Origin: a virus
Virus record (IMG/VR): IMGVR_UViG_3300021185_000977
Span: 1 to 25,423 of that record
Length of the DNA stretch: 25,423 nt
Reading direction: 5' to 3' (one strand)
The notes beneath the pieces were generated by a model. The model was not told where the DNA came from and made no database searches. It worked only from the letters and a program-made list of their open reading frames with translations. This document shows, piece after piece, positions 8,534 through 16,840 of this stretch. A program made the translations under genes and the position numbers. The stretch's first letter is position 1. The number at the start of each line of letters is the position of its first letter.

Positions 8534-9487
8534 TTAACTTTTTTGATTTGTATTTTCTTGTTGTATTTGAGCCGCTGCAACTTGTATTATTTCTTGACTT
8601 TGTATTACAACTCCAGCATATAAAAGTATTCTTGTAATAAGCTCTGTTTGCTCTGATTGATTTAATTCAAAATTAAATGATTTAGAACTAGAATAACTAT
8701 ACGCAGCGTTTGTCCCTCCATCAAAACCCCATATTGGAGCTATAGGTTTTCTTATATAAGCTACTTGAATACCAGCTTGAATAGTTTGAGGATATACAGA
8801 TAGTTGATTTTTTTCGTACAAACAAATAGGGTTTGTAGTTGTAGGCATTGTTAAGTCAGATGTTATTAAATGATATAACTCACCTCTTTCAACTCTTTGT
8901 ATTTCTTCAATAGGAACAACTCCACCAGCATTATATAAAACTTGACCTAATTTGTAAAATTGTTTAGAATAAACATTTGCAATAAGCTTGTCACCACTAG
9001 CGGGTGTCGCTACAAGAGTTATAACGCCACTAGCTATAGAATAAGCATTAGAGGCTAATTGAACACCGTTTAGAAATAATTCAATTTCAGAAGGTTGATT
9101 AGCTAAAGCAAAAGCATTGTTCGTTAAAGTGTATGTAGTTGGTGTATTATTAGGTACTGTAAACTCTTGTGTGGAAAAAGTAAGACCTGGAGTAGAAGTG
9201 TAAATTCCTGGTAAGCCAAAAAAATTACCAGCAGATATAAACGTTGCATTATCAAACTCTTTAAATATAGATATTTTTTCATCTATGCTTACAACTCTAT
9301 CTGAATAATCTGCATTTGTTTGTGGTACACGTATTTGTTGATTTAAACTATCAAAATACGTTTCAAATATTTCTAATTGAGCTTGGCCTGCTGTTTTATT
9401 AAATTCTAAAGGAGTCATATAACCCCTTTGCTCTTTGTTCAATATTAATAAAACGGTTTGATATACGGTGTTTACGTTTATTGCCAT
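8534..9487 (-). CDS. Neck/ring protein, elaborated paralog of the 244-aa protein, 317 aa
   Basis: The first 50 residues (MAINVNTVYQTVLLIL, RGYMTPLEFNK, YFDSLNQ) match the 244-residue protein at 10093-10827 in about 30 of 50 positions, and the C-terminal half matches too (GQVLYNAGG, EIQRVERGELY, PIWGFD). Residues about 100-176 are absent from the shorter paralog. They look like a beta module found in many phage fibres: TQEFTVPN, then IELFLNGVQLASNAYS, then GVITLVATPASGDKLIA. The core is mostly helical at the N-terminus. By context between MCP and muzzle it is a head-tail connector. It probably came from a tandem duplication of the upstream gene pair, followed by insertion of the module. Leader CATAAATAAAAAATG lacks a Shine-Dalgarno site. 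Confidence 0.75.
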   Translation of the reverse strand: MAINVNTVYQTVLLILNKEQRGYMTPLEFNKTAGQAQLEIFETYFDSLNQQIRVPQTNADYSDRVVSIDEKISIFKEFDNATFISAGNFFGLPGIYTSTPGLTFSTQEFTVPNNTPTTYTLTNNAFALANQPSEIELFLNGVQLASNAYSIASGVITLVATPASGDKLIANVYSKQFYKLGQVLYNAGGVVPIEEIQRVERGELYHLITSDLTMPTTTNPICLYEKNQLSVYPQTIQAGIQVAYIRKPIAPIWGFDGGTNAAYSYSSSKSFNFELNQSEQTELITRILLYAGVVIQSQEIIQVAAAQIQQENTNQKS

Positions 9488-9501
9488 TTTTTATTTATGT
9501 A

Positions 9502-10086
9502 TTAAGAAAAATTAGTAAACACTAGTCTTGATTTAGCTCTTTCTAATTTATCTGTTTTTTCTATTAATAATCTTTGTAGCGTATTAAGATCTGTATTTCC
9601 TCTATTAGCAAGTATTGCATATACCATACAAGCATACATTGCTTCTTCTGCTAGCTTTGGAATAGCGGCTGATTCATCTGTAGTAAGTGCATTTGATAAA
9701 TATGTTAATATTGCACCATTAGGATTTGTGCCAGCGGTACCATATTGTATAGTTTTAGCTACAAAATCTATATAAAATTTTCCAGCAGCTGGAGGTGTGG
9801 TTGTTGATTCCGTTTGTTCAGCACCTCCTACTGTAACCTTTATTACAGCAACAAAATCAGATGGTAAAAGATAAGTTTGATTAGTTACTACAGTTGTAGG
9901 TCCTTGTATAAATTGACTTTTTATAGTTTCATAAGCAAACTCTTGCAAACAACGCCTAGCGTGAAATATTACTTCTGTTCTTTTGCTATCAGGTATTATT
10001 TTACCTGCTCCAGTATATGATATTATAAAGTTATTTACAATATCATTTACAGATATAAAAGCGTTACTTATAGGTGTATTTGCCAT
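9502..10086 (-). CDS. Neck/ring (head-tail connector) protein, compact form, 194 aa
   Basis: A compact protein with an N-terminal helical part (VNDIVNNFIISYTGAGKIIP, residues 13-32; FHARRCLQEFAYETIKS, 41-57), a central beta part (62-130) and C-terminal helices (AAIPKLAEEAMYACMVYAIL, 140-159). Helix-strand-helix adaptors of this size sit under the portal in podovirus-like phages, and the location downstream of MCP agrees. It is the minimal form of the core in the 473-residue gene product. It starts 14 bases after the upstream-copy... that is, it lies seven bases after the stop of the 244-residue gene and 14 bases before the 317-residue gene. An adaptor or ring role is inferred from position and architecture. 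Confidence 0.75.
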   Translation of the reverse strand: MANTPISNAFISVNDIVNNFIISYTGAGKIIPDSKRTEVIFHARRCLQEFAYETIKSQFIQGPTTVVTNQTYLLPSDFVAVIKVTVGGAEQTESTTTPPAAGKFYIDFVAKTIQYGTAGTNPNGAILTYLSNALTTDESAAIPKLAEEAMYACMVYAILANRGNTDLNTLQRLLIEKTDKLERAKSRLVFTNFS

Positions 10087-10092
10087 GATTTT

Positions 10093-10827
10093 TTATTTTT
10101 GATTGTCTACGTTTATTTGTTGCTCTTTTTGTGCGGCTAATGATAAAGCTAATTGATCTTTAGTCATGACACCTGCGTATCCTAGTATTTTATCAACTAA
10201 TAAAGGTTGATCAGATTGATGTATTTGAAAGTTTGTTGAGTTTTGAGCGTTATAAATATAATTACCTAAGTTAGGTTGTATATCAAAGCCCCAAATAGGA
10301 TCGACAGGATATGACAAGTAGTTTACTCTTATAGAGTTTGTTCCTGCGCCTGTAGGAGTTAACGTAGAAGGGTAAAACGTTAACACATTGTTTTCATAAG
10401 TATATACCGGATAAAAAGCTGTTGGTGCTGTTAAAGGAGATTCATTAACGGTATAAACATCTTGCTGCTCTATTCTTTGAACCTCTCTACCTGGTGCTGT
10501 GCCTCCTGCTAAATAAATAACAGAACCTAGTTCGTTTACATTAGACAGAGCTGTTGTTAAAACTCCATTAGCTAATACTGTATCTTTTAATTCGTTTCTT
10601 TTAAATATTTGGATTTTTTCATCTAACAAAGCTAATCTATCTGCGTAAGCTACAGAGGTCTGTGGCATTCTTAATACTTGATTTAACTCGTCAAAATATG
10701 AAGTGTATATTTCTTGTTGGGATTGTGCAGCTATTTTGTTGAATTCAACAGGTGTAAGCACACCTCTTTTTTCTTGTTGTAAAACAACTAACACTGCTTT
10801 GTAAACTGAGTTTATATTTATTGCCAT
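10093..10827 (-). CDS. Neck/ring (head-tail connector) protein, compact form, 244 aa
   Basis: First gene of the connector block. The N-terminal 75 residues are helical (MAININSVYKAVLVVLQQEK, VEFNKIAAQSQQEIYTSYFD), then a mixed beta part contains LGSVIYLAGG (residues 98-107), EVQRIEQQDVYTV and PIWGFDIQ, and the C-terminus is a Gln-rich helix. The same landmarks occur in the 317-residue protein, which adds a beta module in the middle. Together with the 194-residue gene it forms a two-gene unit that was apparently duplicated downstream. The product likely forms a ring in the neck. A large hairpin ends 16 bases before its start codon and may control the block. Confidence 0.75.
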   Translation of the reverse strand: MAININSVYKAVLVVLQQEKRGVLTPVEFNKIAAQSQQEIYTSYFDELNQVLRMPQTSVAYADRLALLDEKIQIFKRNELKDTVLANGVLTTALSNVNELGSVIYLAGGTAPGREVQRIEQQDVYTVNESPLTAPTAFYPVYTYENNVLTFYPSTLTPTGAGTNSIRVNYLSYPVDPIWGFDIQPNLGNYIYNAQNSTNFQIHQSDQPLLVDKILGYAGVMTKDQLALSLAAQKEQQINVDNQK

Positions 10828-10843
10828 TTTAATATTTTAGTTA

Positions 10844-10879
10844 ATAGTGATTAGGGCCACCAAAGTGACCCTTCACTAT
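10844..10879 (-). promoter_or_regulatory. Large intergenic hairpin upstream of ring-protein genes
   Basis: On the minus strand the sequence reads ATAGTGA AGGGTCAC TTTG GTGGCCCT AA TCACTAT. It can fold into 15 base pairs (one G-U) with a UUUG loop and a two-base bulge. No U-run follows, so it is not a classical terminator. It could be a processing site, a transcript-end protector or part of an attenuator, since overlapping alternative stems lie just upstream (10875-10888 and 10887-10904). It separates the 254-residue gene from the connector block. Confidence 0.6.
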
Positions 10880-10894
10880 AATTATAGTTACATA

Positions 10895-11659
10895 TTATTG
10901 TAACTTTTTATTGATTGTTTTAAAAACTTCTACGCCTTCATCAGTTTTAAACCAAGCAGCTAATGCTGAATAAGGTTGTTCATCAAAAGGTATAGTCATT
11001 AATTTTCTATCATTAGTTCCCCAATGGAATGTTCTTTGGTCTTGAGATAACTTAACGATACCTTGCTCTACAGCTTTAATACCTACGTTTCTTAATCCAA
11101 CATTTTCATCATTAGCAATAGCTAAGAATCCAGCAGGATTTTTCTTTGCCATTAAAAGTAGATCTCTTTTTATTTCTTTAGAGCTCATTGTACTCACGGC
11201 GGATCCTTTTTCAACTCTTAAAACAGACTCAGCTTCATCAATCTCCATTTGCTTAGCAGCAAGTAAAGCATCTATTTCAAAGTTTATTTCATCTATTTCA
11301 TCCGTTGCTATTACTTCAGGCTTAAATTCTTCATAAACATGACCTTTTCTTGGGTGATATAGCGATAGTAGTTTTTGTAAGTTTTGTTTTTGTTTAGGTA
11401 CAAACAACATTCCTTCTTCAAAAATAACGTGGCCTAGTGTAACTTCTCCTTTTTGTTCATCTACAAACGGTGAGTTCATATTTGTTGCATAACGTAATTC
11501 TCTTTGCTCTCCATTTTTTTCATCAAAATGTAATAATGGATAACGTCTTGAATGTCTTGTTCCTAATGTATATGTTAAAGGTGATACTTGATTTGTTAAA
11601 AAATAAGTTCTATCCTTGATCTCCCATTCAGGGGTTGAAATTTGTTTTGTCTTTGACAT
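10895..11659 (-). CDS. Hypothetical structural-region protein, 254 aa
   Basis: I do not recognise the family. The N-terminal half (residues 1-105) is mixed and charged, with LTYTLGTRHSRRYPLLHFDE and YHPRKGHVYEEF. Residues 115-150 are a likely acidic helix (IDEINFEIDALLAAKQMEID), residues 158-205 are helical (SSKEIKRDLLLMAKKNPAGF), and the end contains TFHWGTNDRKLMTIPFDEQP. There are no cysteines or membrane segments. It lies alone between the MCP terminator and the hairpin before the ring genes. In related genomes such a position holds head-completion or virion proteins, but this is context only. The start follows a run of ATATT-like repeats. Confidence 0.75.
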   Translation of the reverse strand: MSKTKQISTPEWEIKDRTYFLTNQVSPLTYTLGTRHSRRYPLLHFDEKNGEQRELRYATNMNSPFVDEQKGEVTLGHVIFEEGMLFVPKQKQNLQKLLSLYHPRKGHVYEEFKPEVIATDEIDEINFEIDALLAAKQMEIDEAESVLRVEKGSAVSTMSSKEIKRDLLLMAKKNPAGFLAIANDENVGLRNVGIKAVEQGIVKLSQDQRTFHWGTNDRKLMTIPFDEQPYSALAAWFKTDEGVEVFKTINKKLQ

Positions 11660-11684
11660 GATATAATATAATATAATTAATAAA

Positions 11685-11722
11685 AAAATAAAGGGCTAGG
11701 CGCCGAAGCGCCTAACTCTTTA
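11685..11722 (-). terminator. Strong Rho-independent terminator after the major capsid gene
   Basis: The minus strand reads AAAGAGTTAGGCGC TTCG GCGCCTAGCCCTTT followed by ATTTTTTT. The stem has a perfect GC-rich inner part closed by the very stable C(UUCG)G tetraloop and an outer part with one mismatch and one G-U pair. It begins 9 bases after the MCP stop codon. It is by far the clearest terminator in the window. The downstream structural genes then need readthrough or their own promoter; no clear promoter is visible in the short AT-only gap after it. Confidence 0.9.
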
Positions 11723-11730
11723 AAGTAATT

Positions 11731-13209
11731 CTAGCTTTGGAATAACACGAAGTTATTAGCAGCTTGAGTAACTAAACATCTCTCTGATAACCAGTTTACG
11801 ATCATCGAGTCAATTTCAGAAGTGTAAGCACCACCAGCAGTACCAGTGATCCAGTTTTTGTATCTTCTGTCATCTCCTTGAGAAGCTCTATATCTTACGT
11901 GTAAGAATGGTCTTCTAATGTTTGTACCTAAAATTTGGTCATAAACTGTAGAAGTTCCCGCAGGAATTAATACACCATCGATATTATTTACAGCTACTGC
12001 ACCTCTTGTTGAAGCGTCATTTAAGTATTTCCAGCTTGTTTTGTAGAAGTCATAAGAACCTCTTCTGAAACCAGAGAAACCTAAATTTAAAGCCATATCC
12101 TCAGAATTTTCAAATAAACCGTAAGCAGTTCCTCCAGATTGTCCTGCAGAAATTTGACTTAGCATATCATCGAATTCTAAATCTGTATCTCTATTTAAGA
12201 ATAACATGTTTTCTTCAATAGCACCTTGCGTGTCAAGGTTTTTAAGTATTTGATCGAAATCAGAAATACCTGTAGCACCTTGGAATCCACTCATGATATT
12301 ACCTCTATTAGTAATAGCTTGGAAAAGACCTTCAGTACCGTGAGCATTAATAGTAGCTGAGAATCCAGGTACATTAGCAGCTTGAGCAGTAAAACCACTA
12401 CCAGCATCAGCTAATTCACCTTCAACCATTGCCATTTCTAAGTAATCGTCAAAACGTAATCTTGTTTCAGACTCAGACTTTAAATACCATAAGTATCCTG
12501 ATGTTCCATCTTCTGTAGCAACTTCTACCCATCCAATCTGTGCCATATCAGAACCATTGATTTCAAATCTATCTTTGATTATAATTGGTTGATTAGAGTA
12601 TTGAGTAAATTGTGGCTGTACTGAAAAGTTTCCACTTCCAGTTCCTTTAGCAAATAAAGAACCGTAAACGAATATCTTTAATCCAGAAGCACCTGCAGCA
12701 GCAGCAATACCTAAAGTATCCCAGTTAGCAGTTGTAAATGGATAAGCAGTAACGTTTGTTAAAGCACCATTTGCAGCTACAGCACCAACAATACCTTTTA
12801 ATGTAACACCAGTAGTTGGGTTCATTACAACGATAGTATCGTTAGGAGCAATTGCATTTTTAACAGAAGTTGCACCAACAGCAGCATTAGTAGGTACACT
12901 GAAAACAAATGTTCCAGCACCAGGTCCTGTTAAAGTACATCCTGTGTAAGAGATGTGTAATCTATTTTGTTCTGACCAGATAACTTGATCAGATGTCATT
13001 GGCATTTCAGCGCCAACCATTTTTAAGAAACCACCTAAAGTTCTGTTTCCATATCTTTCTACTTCAGCTTCATAAACTTCTGGTAGATACTGTTGTGCAA
13101 AATCATTTGCACCTGCAGCAGCAGTGTTAAATGCTAGGTAATTGTTAGCTAGCGGTAATTGCGTTTGAGAAGGTACGATACTTCCAAACACTGGAGCAAT
13201 TTGTCCCAT
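11731..13209 (-). CDS. Major capsid protein (HK97-fold type), 492 aa
   Basis: Likely forms the capsid shell. The N-terminal region contains YLPEVYEAEVERYGNRTLGG (41-60) and MTSDQVIWSEQNRLHISY (71-88), which I associate with MCPs of crAss-like and marine Bacteroidota phages. Residues about 95-195 are a Gly/Ala/Thr/Val-rich beta region that looks like an inserted surface domain. Later blocks include DRFEINGSDMAQIGWVEV, ENMLFLNRDTDLEFDDML and a final GTNIRRPFLHVRYRASQGDD. Length and place (after portal and scaffold) fit. Its codons look more regular and less AT-extreme than its neighbours, consistent with high expression. It is the only gene here ending in TAG, and a strong terminator follows. 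Confidence 0.9.
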   Translation of the reverse strand: MGQIAPVFGSIVPSQTQLPLANNYLAFNTAAAGANDFAQQYLPEVYEAEVERYGNRTLGGFLKMVGAEMPMTSDQVIWSEQNRLHISYTGCTLTGPGAGTFVFSVPTNAAVGATSVKNAIAPNDTIVVMNPTTGVTLKGIVGAVAANGALTNVTAYPFTTANWDTLGIAAAAGASGLKIFVYGSLFAKGTGSGNFSVQPQFTQYSNQPIIIKDRFEINGSDMAQIGWVEVATEDGTSGYLWYLKSESETRLRFDDYLEMAMVEGELADAGSGFTAQAANVPGFSATINAHGTEGLFQAITNRGNIMSGFQGATGISDFDQILKNLDTQGAIEENMLFLNRDTDLEFDDMLSQISAGQSGGTAYGLFENSEDMALNLGFSGFRRGSYDFYKTSWKYLNDASTRGAVAVNNIDGVLIPAGTSTVYDQILGTNIRRPFLHVRYRASQGDDRRYKNWITGTAGGAYTSEIDSMIVNWLSERCLVTQAANNFVLFQS

Positions 13210-13227
13210 AATTAATAATTTTTAGTT

Positions 13228-14412
13228 TTAGTTAAATTTTCTTGCTTTGATTTTTAATTTTGAAGAGTCAAGACCACTTATACTTTTAACTTTAAATCCA
13301 CCAACAAATACGTCACTTGGAGCACTTGCTCTAGCTTCGTTACTAATGTTGTTTGATTTTGCAGCGACATTTCTAACGGCATCAGCTTTACCTTGCTCAT
13401 AAAAATGTTGTGCAATAGTGTCTGCATGTTGTGCGGCATACATAGCTTTATGATAACCTTTTACATCCGTTACATCACCTTTATCATTTAAGAACTTCTT
13501 AACTATATTGTTGATGTTTGATTGATTATCTGCAACTTCACTAGGATTTTTAACACCGTATCTAAATTTTTTATCTCCTACATTAAAATCAAAACCTTTG
13601 AATTCTTTTGTAAAATAATCTTTAGTGGTGTTTATAAACACTTCATGTTGCTGCTCTGCTACGCCTTGCTCTTCGTTGTAGCGATTGAAAAAATCCATAG
13701 CTTTTTTTTGTTCTTGAGTTACTCCGGGTCTCAACTTGATTTCGTCGTAATATTGACTCTTTAAACCATCTAAATGCTTACGGGCTTTTGCAACCTCTTC
13801 TTTATATGCAAGTTTCTTCTTTCGAATATCTCTTGCTTCATCTAACTCTTCATCAAATTGAAAATTGTCTTCTAATAAAAAACTAATTTCCTCTGAATCT
13901 AAGTGAGATTTAGTCTGTTTGTAATACTCTCTAAGTAAAGTATCACTATCTACATTAGAATAGTCAGCATTTAATCTAACGTAATCTTCTAATGTTCCAC
14001 CTGTTTCTTTCATAAAGTCTACGACTTTTTCGATGTTTTCAGGTAAGTTAATATCTTGTTTAACAGTTTGTGGTTCCTCTGCTGTAATTTCAGCTTGTGG
14101 TTCCATTTTTTCACCTATTGAAATAACCTCTTCTTCTTCAGGTTTTTCATCAATTATTTCTTCAATAACCGGTTTTACTTCTTCGGTGGGCCGTATTTCT
14201 TCAACCACTTCTTTGCTGTCGACACTGTTTTTTGACTCTTCGACAATAGCATTGCTATCATTTGTCTCTTGTGTTTGAATGGCATCTTGTTCTTCTGTTT
14301 TAGGTTTTGATAAATCTACTTTTATAGGTTCATCACTGTTTGATAGATTTTTAGGTTTAAGAATTTTAGCTTTTACCTTAAGCTTTCCAGCTTTTTCTTT
14401 TGTTTCTGACAT
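13228..14412 (-). CDS. Capsid scaffolding protein, 394 aa
   Basis: Residues 30-125 are low-complexity and very acidic (many Glu, Ile, Val, Pro), for example VVEEIRPTEEVKPVIEEIID. Residues 135-270 are helical and charged: DYVRLNADYSNVDSDTLLRE, then ARDIRKKKLAYKEEVAKA and QEQKKAMDFFNRYNEEQ. The C-terminus is basic and ends KLKIKARKFN. Scaffolds often combine an acidic disordered N-terminus, a coiled-coil centre and a small basic C-terminus that binds capsid protein, and lie between portal and MCP as here. It would template procapsid assembly and then leave or be degraded. No protease motif is visible in it. Confidence rests on position and composition. Confidence 0.8.
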   Translation of the reverse strand: MSETKEKAGKLKVKAKILKPKNLSNSDEPIKVDLSKPKTEEQDAIQTQETNDSNAIVEESKNSVDSKEVVEEIRPTEEVKPVIEEIIDEKPEEEEVISIGEKMEPQAEITAEEPQTVKQDINLPENIEKVVDFMKETGGTLEDYVRLNADYSNVDSDTLLREYYKQTKSHLDSEEISFLLEDNFQFDEELDEARDIRKKKLAYKEEVAKARKHLDGLKSQYYDEIKLRPGVTQEQKKAMDFFNRYNEEQGVAEQQHEVFINTTKDYFTKEFKGFDFNVGDKKFRYGVKNPSEVADNQSNINNIVKKFLNDKGDVTDVKGYHKAMYAAQHADTIAQHFYEQGKADAVRNVAAKSNNISNEARASAPSDVFVGGFKVKSISGLDSSKLKIKARKFN

Positions 14413-14440
14413 AATAAAATAATATAAAAATTAATAAAAA

Positions 14441-16840
14441 TTACTGAGGTGGGTCAAAATTTTGCATATCAAAATTATCATCACTCTGAGTTTGCTCAAA
14501 ATCAGTTGGTGCTCCACCTGTTTCACGTTGAGCTATCATTTGAGATTGTTGCGAAGCTTGTATTTTAGTTCGTTTATCTTTACGATCTTCTATTTGAGCT
14601 TCTTTTGCTGTGTTTGTATCTACATCCATTTGTTTAAGCTTCATGTTATACTCAAATTCTTGAGCCATTAATTGTAACTTAAGCTGATTCTCTGTTTGCA
14701 TTCTTTGTATTTCAAACTGAGATTTGGATTGTTCTATTTGTGTTTCTGTTTGAGCTAAAGCTTCAGCTTTTTGAACATCATTCATAGCAGCTTGCTCAGA
14801 AGCTTTACTGTTTGATTCTGCTTGAGCTTCTATATTAGCCATTTGAGCTTGTTGATCAGCTTGTTGCTTTTTAACTCTTTTGTATTTTAAAACTTGATTG
14901 GCTAATGTTAAATTTCTTATTTCTCTAATATCAATAGCATCTTCAAGAAATATTTGATTTTGTTGTAAAGCCATTTGAATGTTTTGTTCTAACATTGCTT
15001 TTTCTTCCTCTTCAGGTTCTAAGTCCATGTATATACCAAAATCATATAAATGTAAGTTATCTATTTCATGTAACGTAGCAACATTAAATTTACCTATACT
15101 TGCTTTTAAAGCGTTATTGGTTAAATCAAAATCTAGCATATCAGAAACTCTAAGCGATATGTTTTCACAAGTTCTTAATGTTAAATACAAGCTACTATTT
15201 AATATATGTTTAGTAGCTATGTTTGAAGCATTGGCAGCCATTTTTTGCAAGCCGACCAACGCGTCTTTGTCTGGTAAACTGCCATCTCTTGCTTCATTCA
15301 ATCCTGTTACGTCTCTTATCATTTGTAAATAATACTGATAAGTGTTGATCAACGATTGTATTTTTCCGTTAGCACTAGATGTTTGTAATTCTTGTATAGG
15401 TACTTTACCTCTATTAGGATCACCGTCCTGTGTTAAACTTCTACCAACTATACTACCAGTTTGAAAATACATATTTAATGCTTCCTGTGGATTATAATTA
15501 GTACCATTACCTAAATCAACTTCTGCTAAACCATCTACATCAACAAAGACACCATCTGGAACCATTCTAGCAATCACCTGTTGTAATTTAAGTGATGTAA
15601 GTTGTATCATATCAGCAAAACCTGTTATACGTCCTACAAGTGAATCTATACGACCTTGATACATATGAGGTGCTACAATATTGTAGTTCATATTAACCTT
15701 AGTTAAATCACTTTTAGGTCTTGTCATATTTTCTGACATTTCCCACTTAAGCATTTGCTCTACACCCATAACCTTAGCACCAGTAAACAATACTTCTATT
15801 GTTCTAGACACTCTATCAAAGTTATCACTTTCTGGTGGATTAAACGTGTCAGGTTTTTCTAATACTTTTTCTAAACCACTATCAGTGTTTTTAACTTTAA
15901 AAACTTGATCTACGTAAGATTTATATTCAAAGTATATAACCTGTATTAAATCATTGTCATTATTACGGTTACGCATATAACCTTCTCTACCAGGATATTT
16001 TTGTATTGTTCTAAGTTCTTCGTTAGTTAAATTAGGAAATTCTTTTTTTAACTCAGGTAATGTTATTGATTTTATTTCACCTACGTAATATAAATCTTGA
16101 AAATTAGGATCGTTAGTATATGAATAAACTAAATTAGAAGGGTTTACATAATCTATTGTAACACCTTCAGCTTTATTAAAACTAGTTTTTACAGATCCAA
16201 TACCAACTGTAACTATATCTTCTATAACTCTTTTGTTAATTAATTCGTATTTATTAAAATCTAATACATTATTAATAACTTCTTCTTCAGCAATTTCTAC
16301 AGATTGTTTATAGTTTAATTGCATATGCACTTCAAGCTCTTCTTTTGATTCAGGTAAATTAGCTGGATCAACTACATTATAAACATCGACACCTAAACTT
16401 TGTTGTATATTATCTAATAAAGGTTTAGATAACATATCTCTTAATATTGAAGAAGCGTAGTTAGTTCTTTCTTTTTGTGAAAATGGATCTTGAGCGTATG
16501 CTTTTATATCATATTTTTTAGAAGATATACCGTTAACAACTATATCTACAAACTTAGGTATAATAGGTACTGGTTTCCAGTCTAAATTTAAATAAGACAA
16601 ATCACCATTAATAGATAATTCATCTTTATATTTTTGCACAGGTTGTTCACCTCTTGCATATAATCTTAACCTATTAAAGTTTTGAAATCCTTTTTGCCAT
16701 CTTGTTCCGTTGACTCTACCACCTCTAAACCATTCATATTCAATAGCTTGCCCTACCTGCAAACCATACTCTAAACTAAGCTTTTCCGCGAGAGGTACCA
16801 CCTGACTCGGAAAGGAACTATTAGTACTTGTATTAATCAT
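14441..16840 (-). CDS. Portal protein, 799 aa
   Basis: The portal forms the dodecameric DNA channel at one capsid vertex. It starts four-base-overlapped... that is, its ATG shares a base with the terminase stop (TAATG). Landmarks are NRLRLYARGEQPVQKYKDEL (56-75), WKPVPIIPKFVDIVVNGISS (88-107), a helical wing with EIAEEEVINNVLDFNKYELI, and IDYVNPSNLVYSYTNDPNF. Around the middle, DVTGLNEARDGSLPDKDALV marks the region before the stem. Residues about 615-770 are an extended Gln/Ala/Glu/Lys coiled coil (LAQTETQIEQSKSQFEIQRM), likely the barrel inside the capsid. Size, gene order and remembered similarity to crAss-like portals support the call. Confidence 0.88.
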   Translation of the reverse strand: MINTSTNSSFPSQVVPLAEKLSLEYGLQVGQAIEYEWFRGGRVNGTRWQKGFQNFNRLRLYARGEQPVQKYKDELSINGDLSYLNLDWKPVPIIPKFVDIVVNGISSKKYDIKAYAQDPFSQKERTNYASSILRDMLSKPLLDNIQQSLGVDVYNVVDPANLPESKEELEVHMQLNYKQSVEIAEEEVINNVLDFNKYELINKRVIEDIVTVGIGSVKTSFNKAEGVTIDYVNPSNLVYSYTNDPNFQDLYYVGEIKSITLPELKKEFPNLTNEELRTIQKYPGREGYMRNRNNDNDLIQVIYFEYKSYVDQVFKVKNTDSGLEKVLEKPDTFNPPESDNFDRVSRTIEVLFTGAKVMGVEQMLKWEMSENMTRPKSDLTKVNMNYNIVAPHMYQGRIDSLVGRITGFADMIQLTSLKLQQVIARMVPDGVFVDVDGLAEVDLGNGTNYNPQEALNMYFQTGSIVGRSLTQDGDPNRGKVPIQELQTSSANGKIQSLINTYQYYLQMIRDVTGLNEARDGSLPDKDALVGLQKMAANASNIATKHILNSSLYLTLRTCENISLRVSDMLDFDLTNNALKASIGKFNVATLHEIDNLHLYDFGIYMDLEPEEEEKAMLEQNIQMALQQNQIFLEDAIDIREIRNLTLANQVLKYKRVKKQQADQQAQMANIEAQAESNSKASEQAAMNDVQKAEALAQTETQIEQSKSQFEIQRMQTENQLKLQLMAQEFEYNMKLKQMDVDTNTAKEAQIEDRKDKRTKIQASQQSQMIAQRETGGAPTDFEQTQSDDNFDMQNFDPPQ

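Larger units (their letters stand above)
7106..10827 (-). repeat. Tandem duplication of a two-gene ring-protein cassette
   Basis: In transcription order the four genes encode 244, 194, 317 and 473 residues. Gene 3 is homologous to gene 1 (about 30 of the first 50 residues identical) and gene 4 to gene 2 (more than half of a 44-residue block identical, plus the IPKLAEEA block). The order is therefore 1-2-1'-2', as expected from duplication of a gene pair. The homology is visible in protein but not obvious in DNA, so the event is old. Both second copies are longer because of beta-rich insertions. Confidence 0.85.

Noticed and set aside
10853-10872. Inner hairpin as a Rho-independent terminator
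   Set aside because: The stem is good but no U-run follows on the transcribed strand; I list it as a regulatory hairpin instead.
11660-11684. TATAA-like repeats after the terminator as a promoter
   Set aside because: No TTTG element or full TAnnTTTG motif is found at the right spacing, and AT repeats are common in this genome.
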